The notes below the pieces were generated by a model. It did not search any database, had not been told where the DNA came from, and saw only the letters and a list, made by a program, of their open reading frames with translations. DNA of 64,000 nucleotides, taken from the NCBI GenBank assembly GCA_009911365.1, contig QXXF01000004.1:186001-250000 (forward strand), written 5' to 3'. A program made the translations under genes and the position numbers. Source of the DNA: Clostridiales bacterium. GTDB taxonomy: Bacteria; Bacillota; Clostridia; Peptostreptococcales; Anaerovoracaceae. This document shows, one piece after another, positions 16,632 to 25,140 of this stretch. The first letter of the stretch is position 1. Every line of letters starts with the position of its first letter.

Positions 16632-18014
16632 TTATAAATCACTATCAGAAGGAAGTAAAAAGGTAAATTCACTTCCTTCATTTAAAACACTCTTTACGGA
16701 GATCCTCCCACCGTGGGCGGAAATAATCCACTTTACCATGGATAACCCCAAGCCAGCACTGTTTTCATCATTTCTGGATGGGTTGGCCTGGTAAAACCGA
16801 TCCCAAATTTTCGGGAGATCTTCTGGGGAGATACCAATACCGTCATCCACTACTTTGCCTAGGAGTTGACCATTCTCCTGCCGCAGAACAATACGGACAA
16901 AACCACCGTCCTTTCCATATTTGATGCTGTTAGAAATCAGGTTCATCCAGAGGCGGAGAAACATGGTTTCGTCTACCTGCCACATGATATCAGGGTCGAT
17001 CTCCTGTTGGATTTCGATCCCACGATGGGCCGCTACGTTTTCCTGCTCTAGAGCGGCCATACAGGTGAGGTCGCTGACACATAGCTCTTCCAGCTGCAGT
17101 TTGATGGCGCCCTGATCTGCTCGGGCAAGGGTCAAGAGCTGGCTAATGAGCGCAGACATTTTTTTCGATTGACCTAGGATCACCTCTAAAGCGGCTTGGG
17201 CTTCTTCCAAAGTATCAGCTTTTTTCAAAGCGTATTCACATTGCGCTATGATGACGGATAAAGGCGTTCGCAGCTCGTGAGAAGCATCGTTGGAGAATTG
17301 CTTTTCAGCTTCAAAAGAGCTTTCCAGCCGATTCAGCATTTTGTCAAAGATAGATGCAAGATGATAGATTTCATCTTTGGAATATCCTTTTGGATCCAAG
17401 CCGATGCGCTGGGAAAGATCTGTACGGTCTGCGATGTCTCTAGCCGTTTCCGTGATTTGGGAAACTGGCCGAAAGGCCCGTTTGGTGATGGAATACCCGC
17501 CGAGGGCAGCGAACAGTATCAGTATCGGCAGGCAGATCAAAAACAGCTTGAGCATAAAAGCCGCGCCCGGATCAGCGGCAGCCATGCCTGCTCTGGTAAT
17601 GCCTCGGATCCATACATCATCGGAGTCCGCTGTGCTGATGGGGTGGTCGTATACATAAAAGGTTTTCTTACTGTCCTCGATCCGGCGCACCTGATCTGCG
17701 ACAAAGGGAATCTCTTGTGTGATACCTTCCGGCAGCTCCCCGGTAACAATAAAGTTGTTTTCCTGGTAAATCAGCACATAAATGCCATCCCAATAACTGA
17801 CCATATCATCATCGATTTCTAGCTTCCCGCCTTCAATGAACACGTCTCGCAGGCTATTTTTCACTACTGTGACCAAATCGCTCTTGGTATTGTTTTGGAT
17901 CAGCCGATTGCTCATGTACAGCAGGGAAAAGAACACCATGGAAACCAGCAACACCAGGAAAAACACGTACCAGGTAGTCACACGGGTCTTGATGGAAAAT
18001 CGTTTCTGTTTCAT
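16632..18014 (-). CDS. Sensor histidine kinase
   Basis: Membrane kinase of 460 residues: helix at about 13-35, an extracytoplasmic sensor of about 130 residues, a second helix near 165-190, HAMP, HisKA with FSNDASHELRTPLSVI, and HATPase with NLISNSIKYGKDGG, DDGIGI and GLGLSMVKWI. It starts four bases inside the end of the response regulator gene (ATGA overlap), so the two are made together. The signal is unknown; the downstream PepSY gene suggests an envelope stimulus. Confidence 0.93.
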   Translation of the reverse strand: MKQKRFSIKTRVTTWYVFFLVLLVSMVFFSLLYMSNRLIQNNTKSDLVTVVKNSLRDVFIEGGKLEIDDDMVSYWDGIYVLIYQENNFIVTGELPEGITQEIPFVADQVRRIEDSKKTFYVYDHPISTADSDDVWIRGITRAGMAAADPGAAFMLKLFLICLPILILFAALGGYSITKRAFRPVSQITETARDIADRTDLSQRIGLDPKGYSKDEIYHLASIFDKMLNRLESSFEAEKQFSNDASHELRTPLSVIIAQCEYALKKADTLEEAQAALEVILGQSKKMSALISQLLTLARADQGAIKLQLEELCVSDLTCMAALEQENVAAHRGIEIQQEIDPDIMWQVDETMFLRLWMNLISNSIKYGKDGGFVRIVLRQENGQLLGKVVDDGIGISPEDLPKIWDRFYQANPSRNDENSAGLGLSMVKWIISAHGGRISVKSVLNEGSEFTFLLPSDSDL

Positions 18015-18685
18015 TTCTCAACCTTCAGCACATAGCCCGCACCCCGGACCGTATGGATTAATTTGGGGCTGAAAGGTTCATCGATTTTCTTTCGCAGATA
18101 TCGAATGTACACATCAATCATGTTGGAGGAACCTTCATAATCATAGTTCCACACATGGCACTCTAGATTGTCCCGGCTGAGCACGATATTTTTGTTCATG
18201 ATCATATATTCCAATATAGCGAACTCTCGAGAAGAAAGGGAAATCGGGATCTCCCTCCGTTTCACTTCTCGGGTTTGCGTGTTTACTGTCAGATCAGCCA
18301 GCGTATAAACGTTAGTTTTGTTTCCCGCCCGTTTACGGACTAGAACCCGAATGCGGGCCAAAAGCTCTTCAAAAGCAAAAGGCTTTGTCAGATAATCATC
18401 GGCGCCCAGATCCAGCCCCGCTACTCTGTCAGCGATGCTGTCTCGAGCTGTAAGGAATAAAACCGGAACATCCATGTTTTGCGCGCGGATTTCCTTCAGA
18501 ACTTCCAAGCCGTCTATTTTGGGCATCATGATATCTAAAATCACTGCGTCATAATCCGTCATGGAAATATAGTCCAGAGCTTCCTCGCCATTAAAACAGG
18601 CATCTACTGTATAGCCGCTGTCATTCAAGTGTTGAGCAAGGATTTTGTTCAAATTTTTTTCGTCTTCTGCGATCAATAGGCGCAT
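18011..18685 (-). CDS. OmpR-family response regulator
   Basis: DNA-binding regulator of 224 residues, partner of the adjacent kinase. Receiver domain with acidic pocket LIAEDEKN, phospho-acceptor in VILDIMMPK, LTARD and TKPFAFEEL; winged-helix C-terminal domain with SSREFAILEYMI and IDVYIRYLRKKI...RGAGYVL. AAAAGGAG precedes the ATG. First gene of the leftward regulator-kinase-PepSY operon. Confidence 0.94.
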   Translation of the reverse strand: MRLLIAEDEKNLNKILAQHLNDSGYTVDACFNGEEALDYISMTDYDAVILDIMMPKIDGLEVLKEIRAQNMDVPVLFLTARDSIADRVAGLDLGADDYLTKPFAFEELLARIRVLVRKRAGNKTNVYTLADLTVNTQTREVKRREIPISLSSREFAILEYMIMNKNIVLSRDNLECHVWNYDYEGSSNMIDVYIRYLRKKIDEPFSPKLIHTVRGAGYVLKVEK

Positions 18686-19188
18686 GGCCGCTCACTCCTT
18701 TTCATGTTACATGGTATTTTAGAACCCGCAAATTAAAAGGAAATTAAAGGATGCTGACATTTTGCGGGAATTAACGCTTTTCGTAGCGGTGGAGTTCAGT
18801 AAAGTTCACCTTATATGTTCTGCGCCGGGCTGTCAAGAGATTTTAAAAAAGTTTCGGGAATTGGAAACTTTTCATTTTGATTTGCAATAAAGATACGATT
18901 TGATATAATGGTATTGAACATATTAGTGCCAAGGCATATCTAAAAAATTCATTCATATCACCGAAAGCCCCAACTAGCGTTGTGTCCGCCCGCTTTCAAT
19001 AACTATGGCCCGGCTGCGTGCCCTCCATTTGGGGGAACCCGCCGCAGATTGTGGTCGTCCATGATTGATAAGGATAATTTTTAGATGCGTCCTGGTAAAA
19101 AGCCATCCCAAGGAGGGGCAGCGATCATTTCGTGGAGCAGCTGCCCAGAATTGGCGTACGGCTGACAACATGAAAAGGAGAAACGAAA
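18686..19188. other. Divergent intergenic region, long leader of the LRR gene
   Basis: About 500 bases without a convincing gene between the response regulator and the LRR surface protein. It holds the rightward promoter at 18882-18909 and a GC-rich leader with an inverted repeat GGGCAGC (19116-19122)/GCTGCCC (19140-19146). I could not match the leader to a known riboswitch. Confidence 0.4.
18882..18909 (+). promoter_or_regulatory. Promoter of the LRR surface protein gene
   Basis: TTGCAA at 18882-18887, 16 bases, perfect TATAAT at 18904-18909. This predicts a leader of about 270 bases. Confidence 0.7.
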
Positions 19189-21011
19189 ATGCAACAAACA
19201 AGAACAAAGAGAAGCGTGCTGGCACTGGCCCTATGGACCTGTCTGGCTTTATTGGGGGGGGGGTAGCAGCATATCTGCAAGCTGAAGTCGCCTATGCGGC
19301 CGCAAGCGACGTGGAGATCAATGAAACGAACTTCCCGGACGCAGCGTTCCTGAAGTGTGTCAAGACTTATGATTCTAACAACGATAATATTTTGTCAGAG
19401 ACGGAATTGCAAGTTGTGACATCAATTGATGTTTCAAAGAAGGGCATCGCCGACCTCACTGGAATCGAACATTTTACGGCCTTAACGAAGTTAGAATGTC
19501 AGAACAACCAACTGAATAGCCTGAATATGAGCCAAAACACGGCCTTGGAGCTTTTTTATTGTAGTGACAACCAGCTAAGGAGTTTGGATGTGAGTCAAAA
19601 CACGGCCTTGAGATATTTGTATTGTGATAACAATCAGCTAAGCGACCTGAACGTGAGTCAAAACACGGCCTTGGAGCTTTTTTGTTGTAGTGGCAACCAG
19701 CTAAGGAGCTTGAACGTGAGCCAAAACACGGCCTTGAAGGAGTTGCTTTGTAGAGATAACCAGCTAAGCGATCTGAAGCTGGGTCAGAACGTGGCATTGT
19801 ATACTTTGGATTGTGCCGACAATCAGCTGAGCGGCCTGGATATGAGCGGATGTTCGGCCTTGAGATATTTGTGTTGTGATAACAATCAGCTGAGTAGCTT
19901 GGATGTGAGCAAAAATCTAGCTTTAGGGATTTTTTCCTGTGTTGACAACCAGCTGAGCAGCCTGGATGTGAGCAAAAATTCAGCTTTGCAGATTTTTGAC
20001 TGTGATAACAACCAACTGACCAGCTTGGATGTGAGCAAAAATCTAGCTTTAATGAGTTTATCCTGCAGGAACAATCAACTAAGAAACCTGGATGTGACCC
20101 AAAATGTGGAATTGAAAGACCTAACGTGCGAGTACAATTGGCTGAACGGCGTAGACACGAGCAAAAACACGAAACTGGTCACGTTCACATACAATCCACA
20201 AAGGGAGCTAGGGAAAAAACAATCCCAGATCATCACCTTGCCAGCGACTGCTATTACAAAGACTCTGGGCGATGATCCTTTTTCCCTGGGCGCGAAGCTG
20301 ACAACGGGCGATGGGGCGCTGATTTATGCTAGCAGCAACGAAAACGTGGCGACAGTGTCCGTTGCCGGCATGGTGACGCTGAAAGGTGTCGGAACCATCG
20401 ATCTAATTATTCGAGCTTCTGAAACGACAAACTATGATGCGGCGGAGACGATCGTACGGCTTACGGTCAACCCCAAGACGGAAAATGTAAAAATCGCAGC
20501 CATCCAACTTTCCGCCCCGTCAAATAAAATCGCAGCAGGGAAGAAAGTGAAGCTGACGGCGCGGATCTTCCCGGCCAACGCTGTCAACAAAAAGCTGGCA
20601 TGGAAATCCAGCGACCCGAAGGTAGCTAAAGTGGACCAGAAAGGGAACGTGACCATGCTAAAAAAATCAGGCGGCAAGAAAGCGACCATCACGGCCTCTG
20701 CCACGGACGGGAGCGGCAAGAAGGCTACCTATAGGCTTACTTCCATGAAAGGGGCAGTGAAGAAAGTATCTATCACCGGGAAGAAAACGGCTAAGGCAGG
20801 GAAGACAATAAAGCTGAAAGCCAAGGTTTCCGCAAGCAAAGGAGCGAACAAGAAAGTTGCCTGGAGCAGCAGCAACACGAAATACGCCAAAGTCTCCGCC
20901 AATGGGACAGTGAGAACCTTCAAGGCAGGGAAGAACAAGAAGGTGAAGATCACTTGCAGGAGCCTGGACGGCACTAACAAGAAGAAGGCTTTCGTCATTA
21001 AGATCAAATAG
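19189..21011 (+). CDS. Secreted leucine-rich-repeat protein with a G10 tract in its signal peptide (frame broken)
   Basis: The natural start is the ATG at 19189, with AAGGAG at 19175-19180. It encodes MQQTRTKRSVLALALW, a classic signal peptide, but after ten G residues (19254-19263) this frame meets TAG. The rest (VAAYLQAEVAYAAA, then mature protein) is in the next frame and would join if the tract had eleven or eight G. The mature part has eleven 21-residue leucine-rich repeats of the form ALxxLxCxxNQLxSLDVSxNx, then a Big-like region and lysine-rich Ig-like domains (WKSSDPKVAKV, WSSSNTKYAKV) that may hold the wall. A longer frame from 19065 or 19170 lacks a ribosome site of its own and a signal peptide start. 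Likely a phase-variable surface protein, OFF here; a homopolymer sequencing error is the alternative. Confidence 0.8.
19254..19263 (+). repeat. Homopolymer G10 tract inside the signal-peptide codons
   Basis: Ten G residues code for the glycine stretch of the signal peptide core. Length change by slipped-strand mispairing would alter the reading frame of the LRR protein. Confidence 0.85.
19478..20170 (+). repeat. Eleven tandem 63-bp units (LRR-coding)
   Basis: Each unit codes for one 21-residue leucine-rich repeat around CxxNQL and LDVSxN; DNA identity is highest in the first four units (AAAACACGGCCTTG recurs) and in the middle units (GTGAGCAAAAAT). The register of the start is approximate. 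Unit number could change by recombination. Confidence 0.75.
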
Positions 21012-21341
21012 GATAGAAGAAAAGGCACTGACTATCAAAGGAAAGCAGCTGAAAAAACAAGGAATATCCTAGGGCGGATGTGAACCTCTAAGATGGTGCG
21101 TGGAAAAGTCGTCCAGTTTAGAGGTTTCGCTTGTTGGAGGGAACTATCGGAGTTTTCCTGTTTTCCAAAAAGCAAAAATTTGCGACTAAGATATCAAACC
21201 CACGGGCACAGAGTTTCCCAATCTGCGCCTGTGGGTTTTTTGAACGCTGGGAAATATAAAAACAGAGGTCTTTTTATGCGAAAAACTGGAGTGACCATAG
21301 CCGGCGAAGAAGACAAGTCGGAAATCGCAGTAGGAGAAACT
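21012..21341. other. Intergenic region with terminator, no gene
   Basis: 330 bases between the convergent LRR and MFS genes. Apart from the hairpin at 21196-21241 nothing is recognisable; the open frame here has no ribosome site and no family resemblance. Confidence 0.5.
21196..21241 (+). terminator. Terminator after the LRR gene
   Basis: AAACCCACGGGC (21196-21207) pairs with GCCTGTGGGTTT (21227-21238), one G-U pair, then T residues. Confidence 0.8.
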
Positions 21342-22730
21342 TTATTTTTGCTTCTTTATGCCAAACAAAGCAATGCCCACCATGCATAAAGTGCTAATGG
21401 ACATGGAAACAAAGGCAACATTGACTCCATGCATGGCGGCAGCGTTTCCATAAGATGCTTGAGAAGAGATGGATACTGCGGACATGACAGCGACAAACAC
21501 GGCACTGCCAATGGAGCCCGCGACTGTTCTTAAGGCTGTCAGCAGGGTCGAAGCGTCAGCGACTTTTTCTTTCGCCACCTGGCTCGTTCCCCATGTTAGG
21601 AGCGGCATCATCAGACAGCCGATGGACACATTGCGAATAACGTTCAGCACAGCGGCTACGATCAAAGGCGTAGACAATGTCACAAAATACATGCCTGCGT
21701 TGCTGATAAGCAGGCAGATAGAACCGATCACGAATAAATTTTTGATGCCCATCCGATCGTAAATCCGGCCTGCGAGAGGATTGATCAATGCCGTGGCAAC
21801 AGAACCGGGCAGCATCACAAAGGCTGAAACGACTGCGGAATATCCCAAAACGGATTGGACATATAAAGGCATCAGAACAGAGGTGCCCATCATGACCAGA
21901 TATAGTAGCATGCTTGAAATGACAGCCAGGGAATAGGTCTTATTCTTCAGAATGAGAATATCCAAAAATGCTTTATCCAGCTTCAGCTGTCGGAGCACGA
22001 ACAGCACCGCTCCCAAAATGCCAATGATCAGCGGCAATCCTGATTGCGGGCTGATTAAACCATGACTGCCTATATTTCCGACTCCAAGGGTGATTCCACC
22101 GAATGCTGCGATGCTCAACACGAAAGAAAACACGTCGAAGGTGATGTCTTGCAAGTCCAATACATTGCTGAAATTAATGAAAGACATGACAAGTGAAACG
22201 AGCATGATGCCCATTGTATAAACAAAGATATATTTCCAGCCAACAGTGTCCACTAGTACCCCTGCGATTGTTGGAGCAATAATGGGCGCCGCCGTGGCCG
22301 CAAGACCATACCATCCCATCATAGTTCCTTTTTTCTGGGGTGGGTACATGGATAGAATAATGACTTGCCCCATAGATGTAAGTACGCCGTTTCCAAGGGC
22401 CTGGAGCACTCTGCCAACCATCATGATGCCAAAGTCAAGAGCCAAGATACAGGCGAGTTCGCCGATAATAAAGCAAAGGATTCCAGCGATATACAGCGTC
22501 CTTGTTGGGATGCGCTTTACGATAAATGCTGTCAATGGCATCACAATTCCCATGGCCAGCGAATAGCCGCTAGTCATCCATTGTCCTAAAGTCATATCGA
22601 TTTTAAAATAATCCACTACGGGAGGAAGGGCAGTTGTCATAGCTGTTGCCAGCATTGATGTGGAAATTCCTGTAATCATTAAATTAATAAAAATAAGTAG
22701 TTTGTGTTTGTCGCCTAATTTTTCAGACAT
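21342..22730 (-). CDS. MFS drug transporter, DHA2 (EmrB/QacA) type
   Basis: Integral membrane exporter of 462 residues with many hydrophobic helices. Family marks include TTALPPVVDYF with QWMTSGYSLAMGIVMPL near the start, GRVLQALGNGVL (motif C region) and WYGLAATAAPIIAPTIAGVLVD. Substrate probably toxic hydrophobic compounds, inferred from family. It follows marR by 25 bases and has AAAGGCGG as ribosome site, so the pair forms a leftward operon probably repressed by the MarR protein. Confidence 0.9.
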   Translation of the reverse strand: MSEKLGDKHKLLIFINLMITGISTSMLATAMTTALPPVVDYFKIDMTLGQWMTSGYSLAMGIVMPLTAFIVKRIPTRTLYIAGILCFIIGELACILALDFGIMMVGRVLQALGNGVLTSMGQVIILSMYPPQKKGTMMGWYGLAATAAPIIAPTIAGVLVDTVGWKYIFVYTMGIMLVSLVMSFINFSNVLDLQDITFDVFSFVLSIAAFGGITLGVGNIGSHGLISPQSGLPLIIGILGAVLFVLRQLKLDKAFLDILILKNKTYSLAVISSMLLYLVMMGTSVLMPLYVQSVLGYSAVVSAFVMLPGSVATALINPLAGRIYDRMGIKNLFVIGSICLLISNAGMYFVTLSTPLIVAAVLNVIRNVSIGCLMMPLLTWGTSQVAKEKVADASTLLTALRTVAGSIGSAVFVAVMSAVSISSQASYGNAAAMHGVNVAFVSMSISTLCMVGIALFGIKKQK

Positions 22731-22755
22731 GTTATTCCGCCTTTCTGTGTTATTG

Positions 22756-23178
22756 TCACGATATGGATGCGCTGATTTTCGTCAAAATTTCAAAAAAAGC
22801 ATCCAACTCTTCACTCGTCAAGTCATCTAGCCATTCCTTATGTTCGGCGGCATAAGATTTGCGTATTCGCCCCATCTCTTCTTCGCCCTTTTCTGTGAGC
22901 GAGATGAGATAGGTACGCTTGTCATCTTTGTCCGGAGTCCTGTTGATCATATCCTTTTCCTCAAGCCGTTTAATCGTCTCACTTAAAGAAGTCGGACGTA
23001 TGTTTAACATTTCAGACAATCGCTTTTGATTAATTTTTCCCACCATACTGATGATATAAAGACAGCGGGACTGTCCTTTCCTTACATTTGGCAGCGTGTC
23101 ACGATCTCGCGATTGTTTTTGCAATTTGTGGATCACGTCATAAAAGAGTTCAACTGTTTCGTCTTTGCTGTGAGTCAC
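22756..23178 (-). CDS. MarR-family transcriptional regulator
   Basis: Winged-helix repressor of 140 residues. The helix-turn-helix region reads INQKRLSEMLNIRPTSLSETIKRLEEKDMI and the wing DKDDKRTYLISLTEKG. I start at GTG 23178 because GGAGGTGG stands five bases before it and the protein then has normal MarR length; a longer reading from 23307 adds a hydrophobic stretch foreign to the family. First gene of the marR-MFS operon. A perfect 18-bp palindrome lies 69-86 bases upstream. Confidence 0.9.
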   Translation of the reverse strand: MTHSKDETVELFYDVIHKLQKQSRDRDTLPNVRKGQSRCLYIISMVGKINQKRLSEMLNIRPTSLSETIKRLEEKDMINRTPDKDDKRTYLISLTEKGEEEMGRIRKSYAAEHKEWLDDLTSEELDAFFEILTKISASIS

Positions 23179-23246
23179 AATACCACCTCCAAAACATTTA
23201 GTCGCAGATAATAGGGTTACAGTTATGAAGAAAGTAGGCACAAGAA

Positions 23247-23264
23247 TTAAGAGGTACCTCTTAA
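23247..23264. promoter_or_regulatory. 18-bp palindrome, candidate MarR operator
   Basis: TTAAGAGGTACCTCTTAA is perfectly symmetric and lies in the divergent region between marR and yabP. MarR dimers typically bind palindromes of this length. Confidence 0.5.
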
Positions 23265-23447
23265 AACCGTGAGTAATTATTTTATCGGTATATTGGAAAA
23301 ATGTCAAGGGAGCAAAACTCGGTCTTCTGGAAATAGTTAGCCTGATTTAAGAAAAACATCTTTTGATCGTAAGATTTTGTTAATAAAACCAACACGGTTC
23401 TATGATAATTTTTCTGTAATATAATACTGGTAAGGAGGGATACGCCT

Positions 23448-23708
23448 ATGGAAAACCATATGATTACCATTGATAACCGGGAGAAGATAACAGTGACAGA
23501 TGTGGCGGATATCGATAACTTTGATGAGGAGGAGATCAGAGCCAATTTAAAGGCGGGAGGACTGAACATCAAAGGAAAGAAACTACATATCCAAATGCTG
23601 GATCTGGCGGAAGGAAAGGCTGTTATCACAGGTGAAGTCAATTCCCTGGCTTACACACAGAAAAAAGACAAATCTGAGAAAGGTCTTCTCAAAAAAATAC
23701 TAAAATGA
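23448..23708 (+). CDS. yabP: Sporulation protein YabP
   Basis: An 86-residue protein of the YabP/YqfC family, linked with spore cortex and coat formation. It has the typical MITIDNREKITVTDVADIDNFDEEEI start and LNIKGKKLHI centre. AGGAGGG precedes the ATG, and a TATAAT stands at 23420-23425; in B. subtilis the gene is mother-cell controlled. Its end overlaps yabQ by four bases. Confidence 0.9.
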   Translation: MENHMITIDNREKITVTDVADIDNFDEEEIRANLKAGGLNIKGKKLHIQMLDLAEGKAVITGEVNSLAYTQKKDKSEKGLLKKILK

Positions 23709-24007
23709 TGGCACTGACAGACTTGATCAAAGAACAGGCCGGACAATGCGTGGTCATGTTTGGGGCGGGGATCGCGTTTATGTTTTTTTTTCAGCTGTGT
23801 TCCCTTGCGTCAAAGCGAATTGCGCTGAACAAATGGCTCCGTGCAGGGATCGAACTAATCTTTTGGTTGGCAACGGCTGTGATGATTTCCCAGTTTTTGT
23901 ATTACTGCGCATATGGGAGCCTTAGTCTGCATACTGGTGTTGCATTTGGAGCAGGAGTCTTGTTGTGGAAGAAATTTTTTTATGGTATAATGGACGCTAC
24001 AGATTAG
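23705..24007 (+). CDS. yabQ: Spore cortex protein YabQ
   Basis: Small membrane protein of 100 residues with three hydrophobic segments (CVVMFGAGIAFMFFFQL, IELIFWLATAVMISQFLYY, VAFGAGVLLW), as expected for YabQ, which is needed for the spore cortex. Overlaps yabP by ATGA. Its last residues, GIMDATD and the stop, are encoded by the first bases of hairpin element copy C, so the element appears to have been recruited into, or inserted at, the gene's 3' end. Confidence 0.88.
   Translation: MMALTDLIKEQAGQCVVMFGAGIAFMFFFQLCSLASKRIALNKWLRAGIELIFWLATAVMISQFLYYCAYGSLSLHTGVAFGAGVLLWKKFFYGIMDATD
23963..23991 (+). promoter_or_regulatory. Promoter-like pair inside the yabQ end
   Basis: TTGTGG (23963-23968), 17 bases, TATAAT (23986-23991). 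The TATAAT is also the start of repeat copy C. It could drive the divIC-rnmV-rsmA genes apart from the sporulation genes. Confidence 0.5.
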
Positions 24008-24085
24008 GATGCGAAAACAGCGTTGCTGCGAGGAAGCGTCCATTGAATCATGGCTATGGATTGTAATTTCAAAGGAGAGCCGTGG
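23986..24085 (+). repeat. Tandem hairpin element, copy C
   Basis: TATAAT, then GGACGCT (23992-23998) pairing with AGCGTCC (24035-24041) around an inner CAGC-GTT-GCTG hairpin (24018-24028); a second stem pairs CATGGCT (24049-24055) with AGCCGTG (24078-24084, one G-U). Stem bases differ from copy A (AAACGCT/AGCGTTT, ACGGC/GCCGT) yet pairing is kept. Unit length is 100 versus 92 in copy A. Confidence 0.75.
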
Positions 24086-24108
24086 TATAATGGACGCTGC
24101 GGATTAAT
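24086..24108 (+). repeat. Tandem hairpin element, copy D (left part only)
   Basis: TATAAT at 24086-24091 followed by GGACGCTGCGGATTA as in copy C, then the similarity stops, 24 bases before the divIC start. Confidence 0.65.
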
Positions 24109-24131
24109 GATGAAGAGATTTAGGGAAACGA

Positions 24132-24617
24132 ATGGCAAAGAAGAGAAGAAGCAGCCAGTTTAAAGACAGCAGCCAAGTCATTGATATTGAGGAGGCTCGC
24201 AGGAAACGGCAGGCGAAGAGAAAAAAACAACAAAAGATAGCGAATCTCGCTCCAAAAGCAGTCGCGGATGGCAGCGGGAGGACCAGCATCAAACGGAATA
24301 AACGGAAAAGGACTTTGGTCTATGCCGCTATAATCCTGGCTATTATAGCGGTCGTTTCCGTGTCTATTTACAATATCATCAGCCTAAAGCAAGAGCAGAG
24401 AGATCGAAAGGATGAAAGATCCCAGCTGCGCAGCACAAAGGAAGCAAGGGAGAAAGAGTTGGAGCACATCAATGATCCTGAATATATCGAAGAGCAGGGC
24501 AGGATCCAGCTCCGCTTGGTGCGTCCAGGGGAAAAAATCTATGTGTTCCCTTCTTTAAGAGAATCGGACAAGGCCTTGAAGGAGAGCAAAGAGGAAAAAG
24601 ATAAAAATGAAGATTAA
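24132..24617 (+). CDS. divIC: DivIC/FtsB-like cell-division initiator
   Basis: Bitopic septum protein of 161 residues: a long basic cytoplasmic head (to about 60), one membrane helix (LVYAAIILAIIAVVSVSIYNI), then a coiled coil (KQEQRDRKDERSQLRSTKEAREKE) and the typical HINDPEYIEEQGRIQLRLVRPGE motif. It acts with DivIB and FtsL in septal wall synthesis. The yabP-yabQ-divIC order is conserved in Firmicutes. Its end overlaps rnmV by 11 bases. Confidence 0.88.
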   Translation: MAKKRRSSQFKDSSQVIDIEEARRKRQAKRKKQQKIANLAPKAVADGSGRTSIKRNKRKRTLVYAAIILAIIAVVSVSIYNIISLKQEQRDRKDERSQLRSTKEAREKELEHINDPEYIEEQGRIQLRLVRPGEKIYVFPSLRESDKALKESKEEKDKNED

Positions 24618-25140
24618 AGAAACCATCGTGGTGGAAGGGCGAGATGATACAGCGGCTATCAAACGAGCGGTCAGTGCCTATACCATTGAAACCCATGGAT
24701 TTGGAATTAAAAAGGAAACCTGGGAGCTGATTGAAAGAGCCTACCAAGAAACAGGCATCATCATTTTCACAGATCCTGATTTTGCGGGAAAAGAGATCCG
24801 TAGGCGGCTGACGGAAAAGTTCCCAAATGCGGCACAAGCACACTTGTCCCAAAGAGACGCTGTCAAAGACGGAGACATTGGCATTGAAAACGCTTCTCCA
24901 GAGTCCATCCGTCAGGCCTTGGAGCGGGCACACTATACGATAGAAGAAAAAAGAGACGAATTCACCATAGCGGACTTGCGGGAGCAGGGACTGGTGGGAG
25001 GCCCGGGTGCTTCCCAGCGAAGAGATCATCTGGGAAAACTGCTGGGCATTGGCTATGGAAACAGTAAAAGTTTTCTGGCAAAACTGAACCAGTATGGCAT
25101 CACGAGGGAAGAATTCTTGCTGCGTCTCGAGGAGATATAA
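24607..25140 (+). CDS. rnmV: Ribonuclease M5
   Basis: Matures 5S rRNA in Firmicutes. The 177-residue protein is a TOPRIM enzyme: IKETIVVEGRDDTAAI holds the catalytic Glu, IIIFTDPDFAGKEIR the DxD-type acidic pair; the C-terminal region VGGPGASQRRDHLG is typical. It overlaps divIC and abuts rsmA (stop TAA directly followed by ATG), its standard partner. Confidence 0.93.
   Translation: MKIKETIVVEGRDDTAAIKRAVSAYTIETHGFGIKKETWELIERAYQETGIIIFTDPDFAGKEIRRRLTEKFPNAAQAHLSQRDAVKDGDIGIENASPESIRQALERAHYTIEEKRDEFTIADLREQGLVGGPGASQRRDHLGKLLGIGYGNSKSFLAKLNQYGITREEFLLRLEEI

Noticed and set aside
18960-19165. GC-rich leader of the LRR gene as a riboswitch
   Set aside because: I compared it by eye with c-di-GMP and cobalamin patterns; isolated resemblances are not in the right order.
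19478-20170. Regular 63-bp repeats as a CRISPR array
   Set aside because: The units are coding, in frame, and have no unique spacers; they encode LRR units.
21093-21389. 98-codon frame between the LRR and MFS genes
   Set aside because: Contains the terminator hairpin and has no ribosome site.
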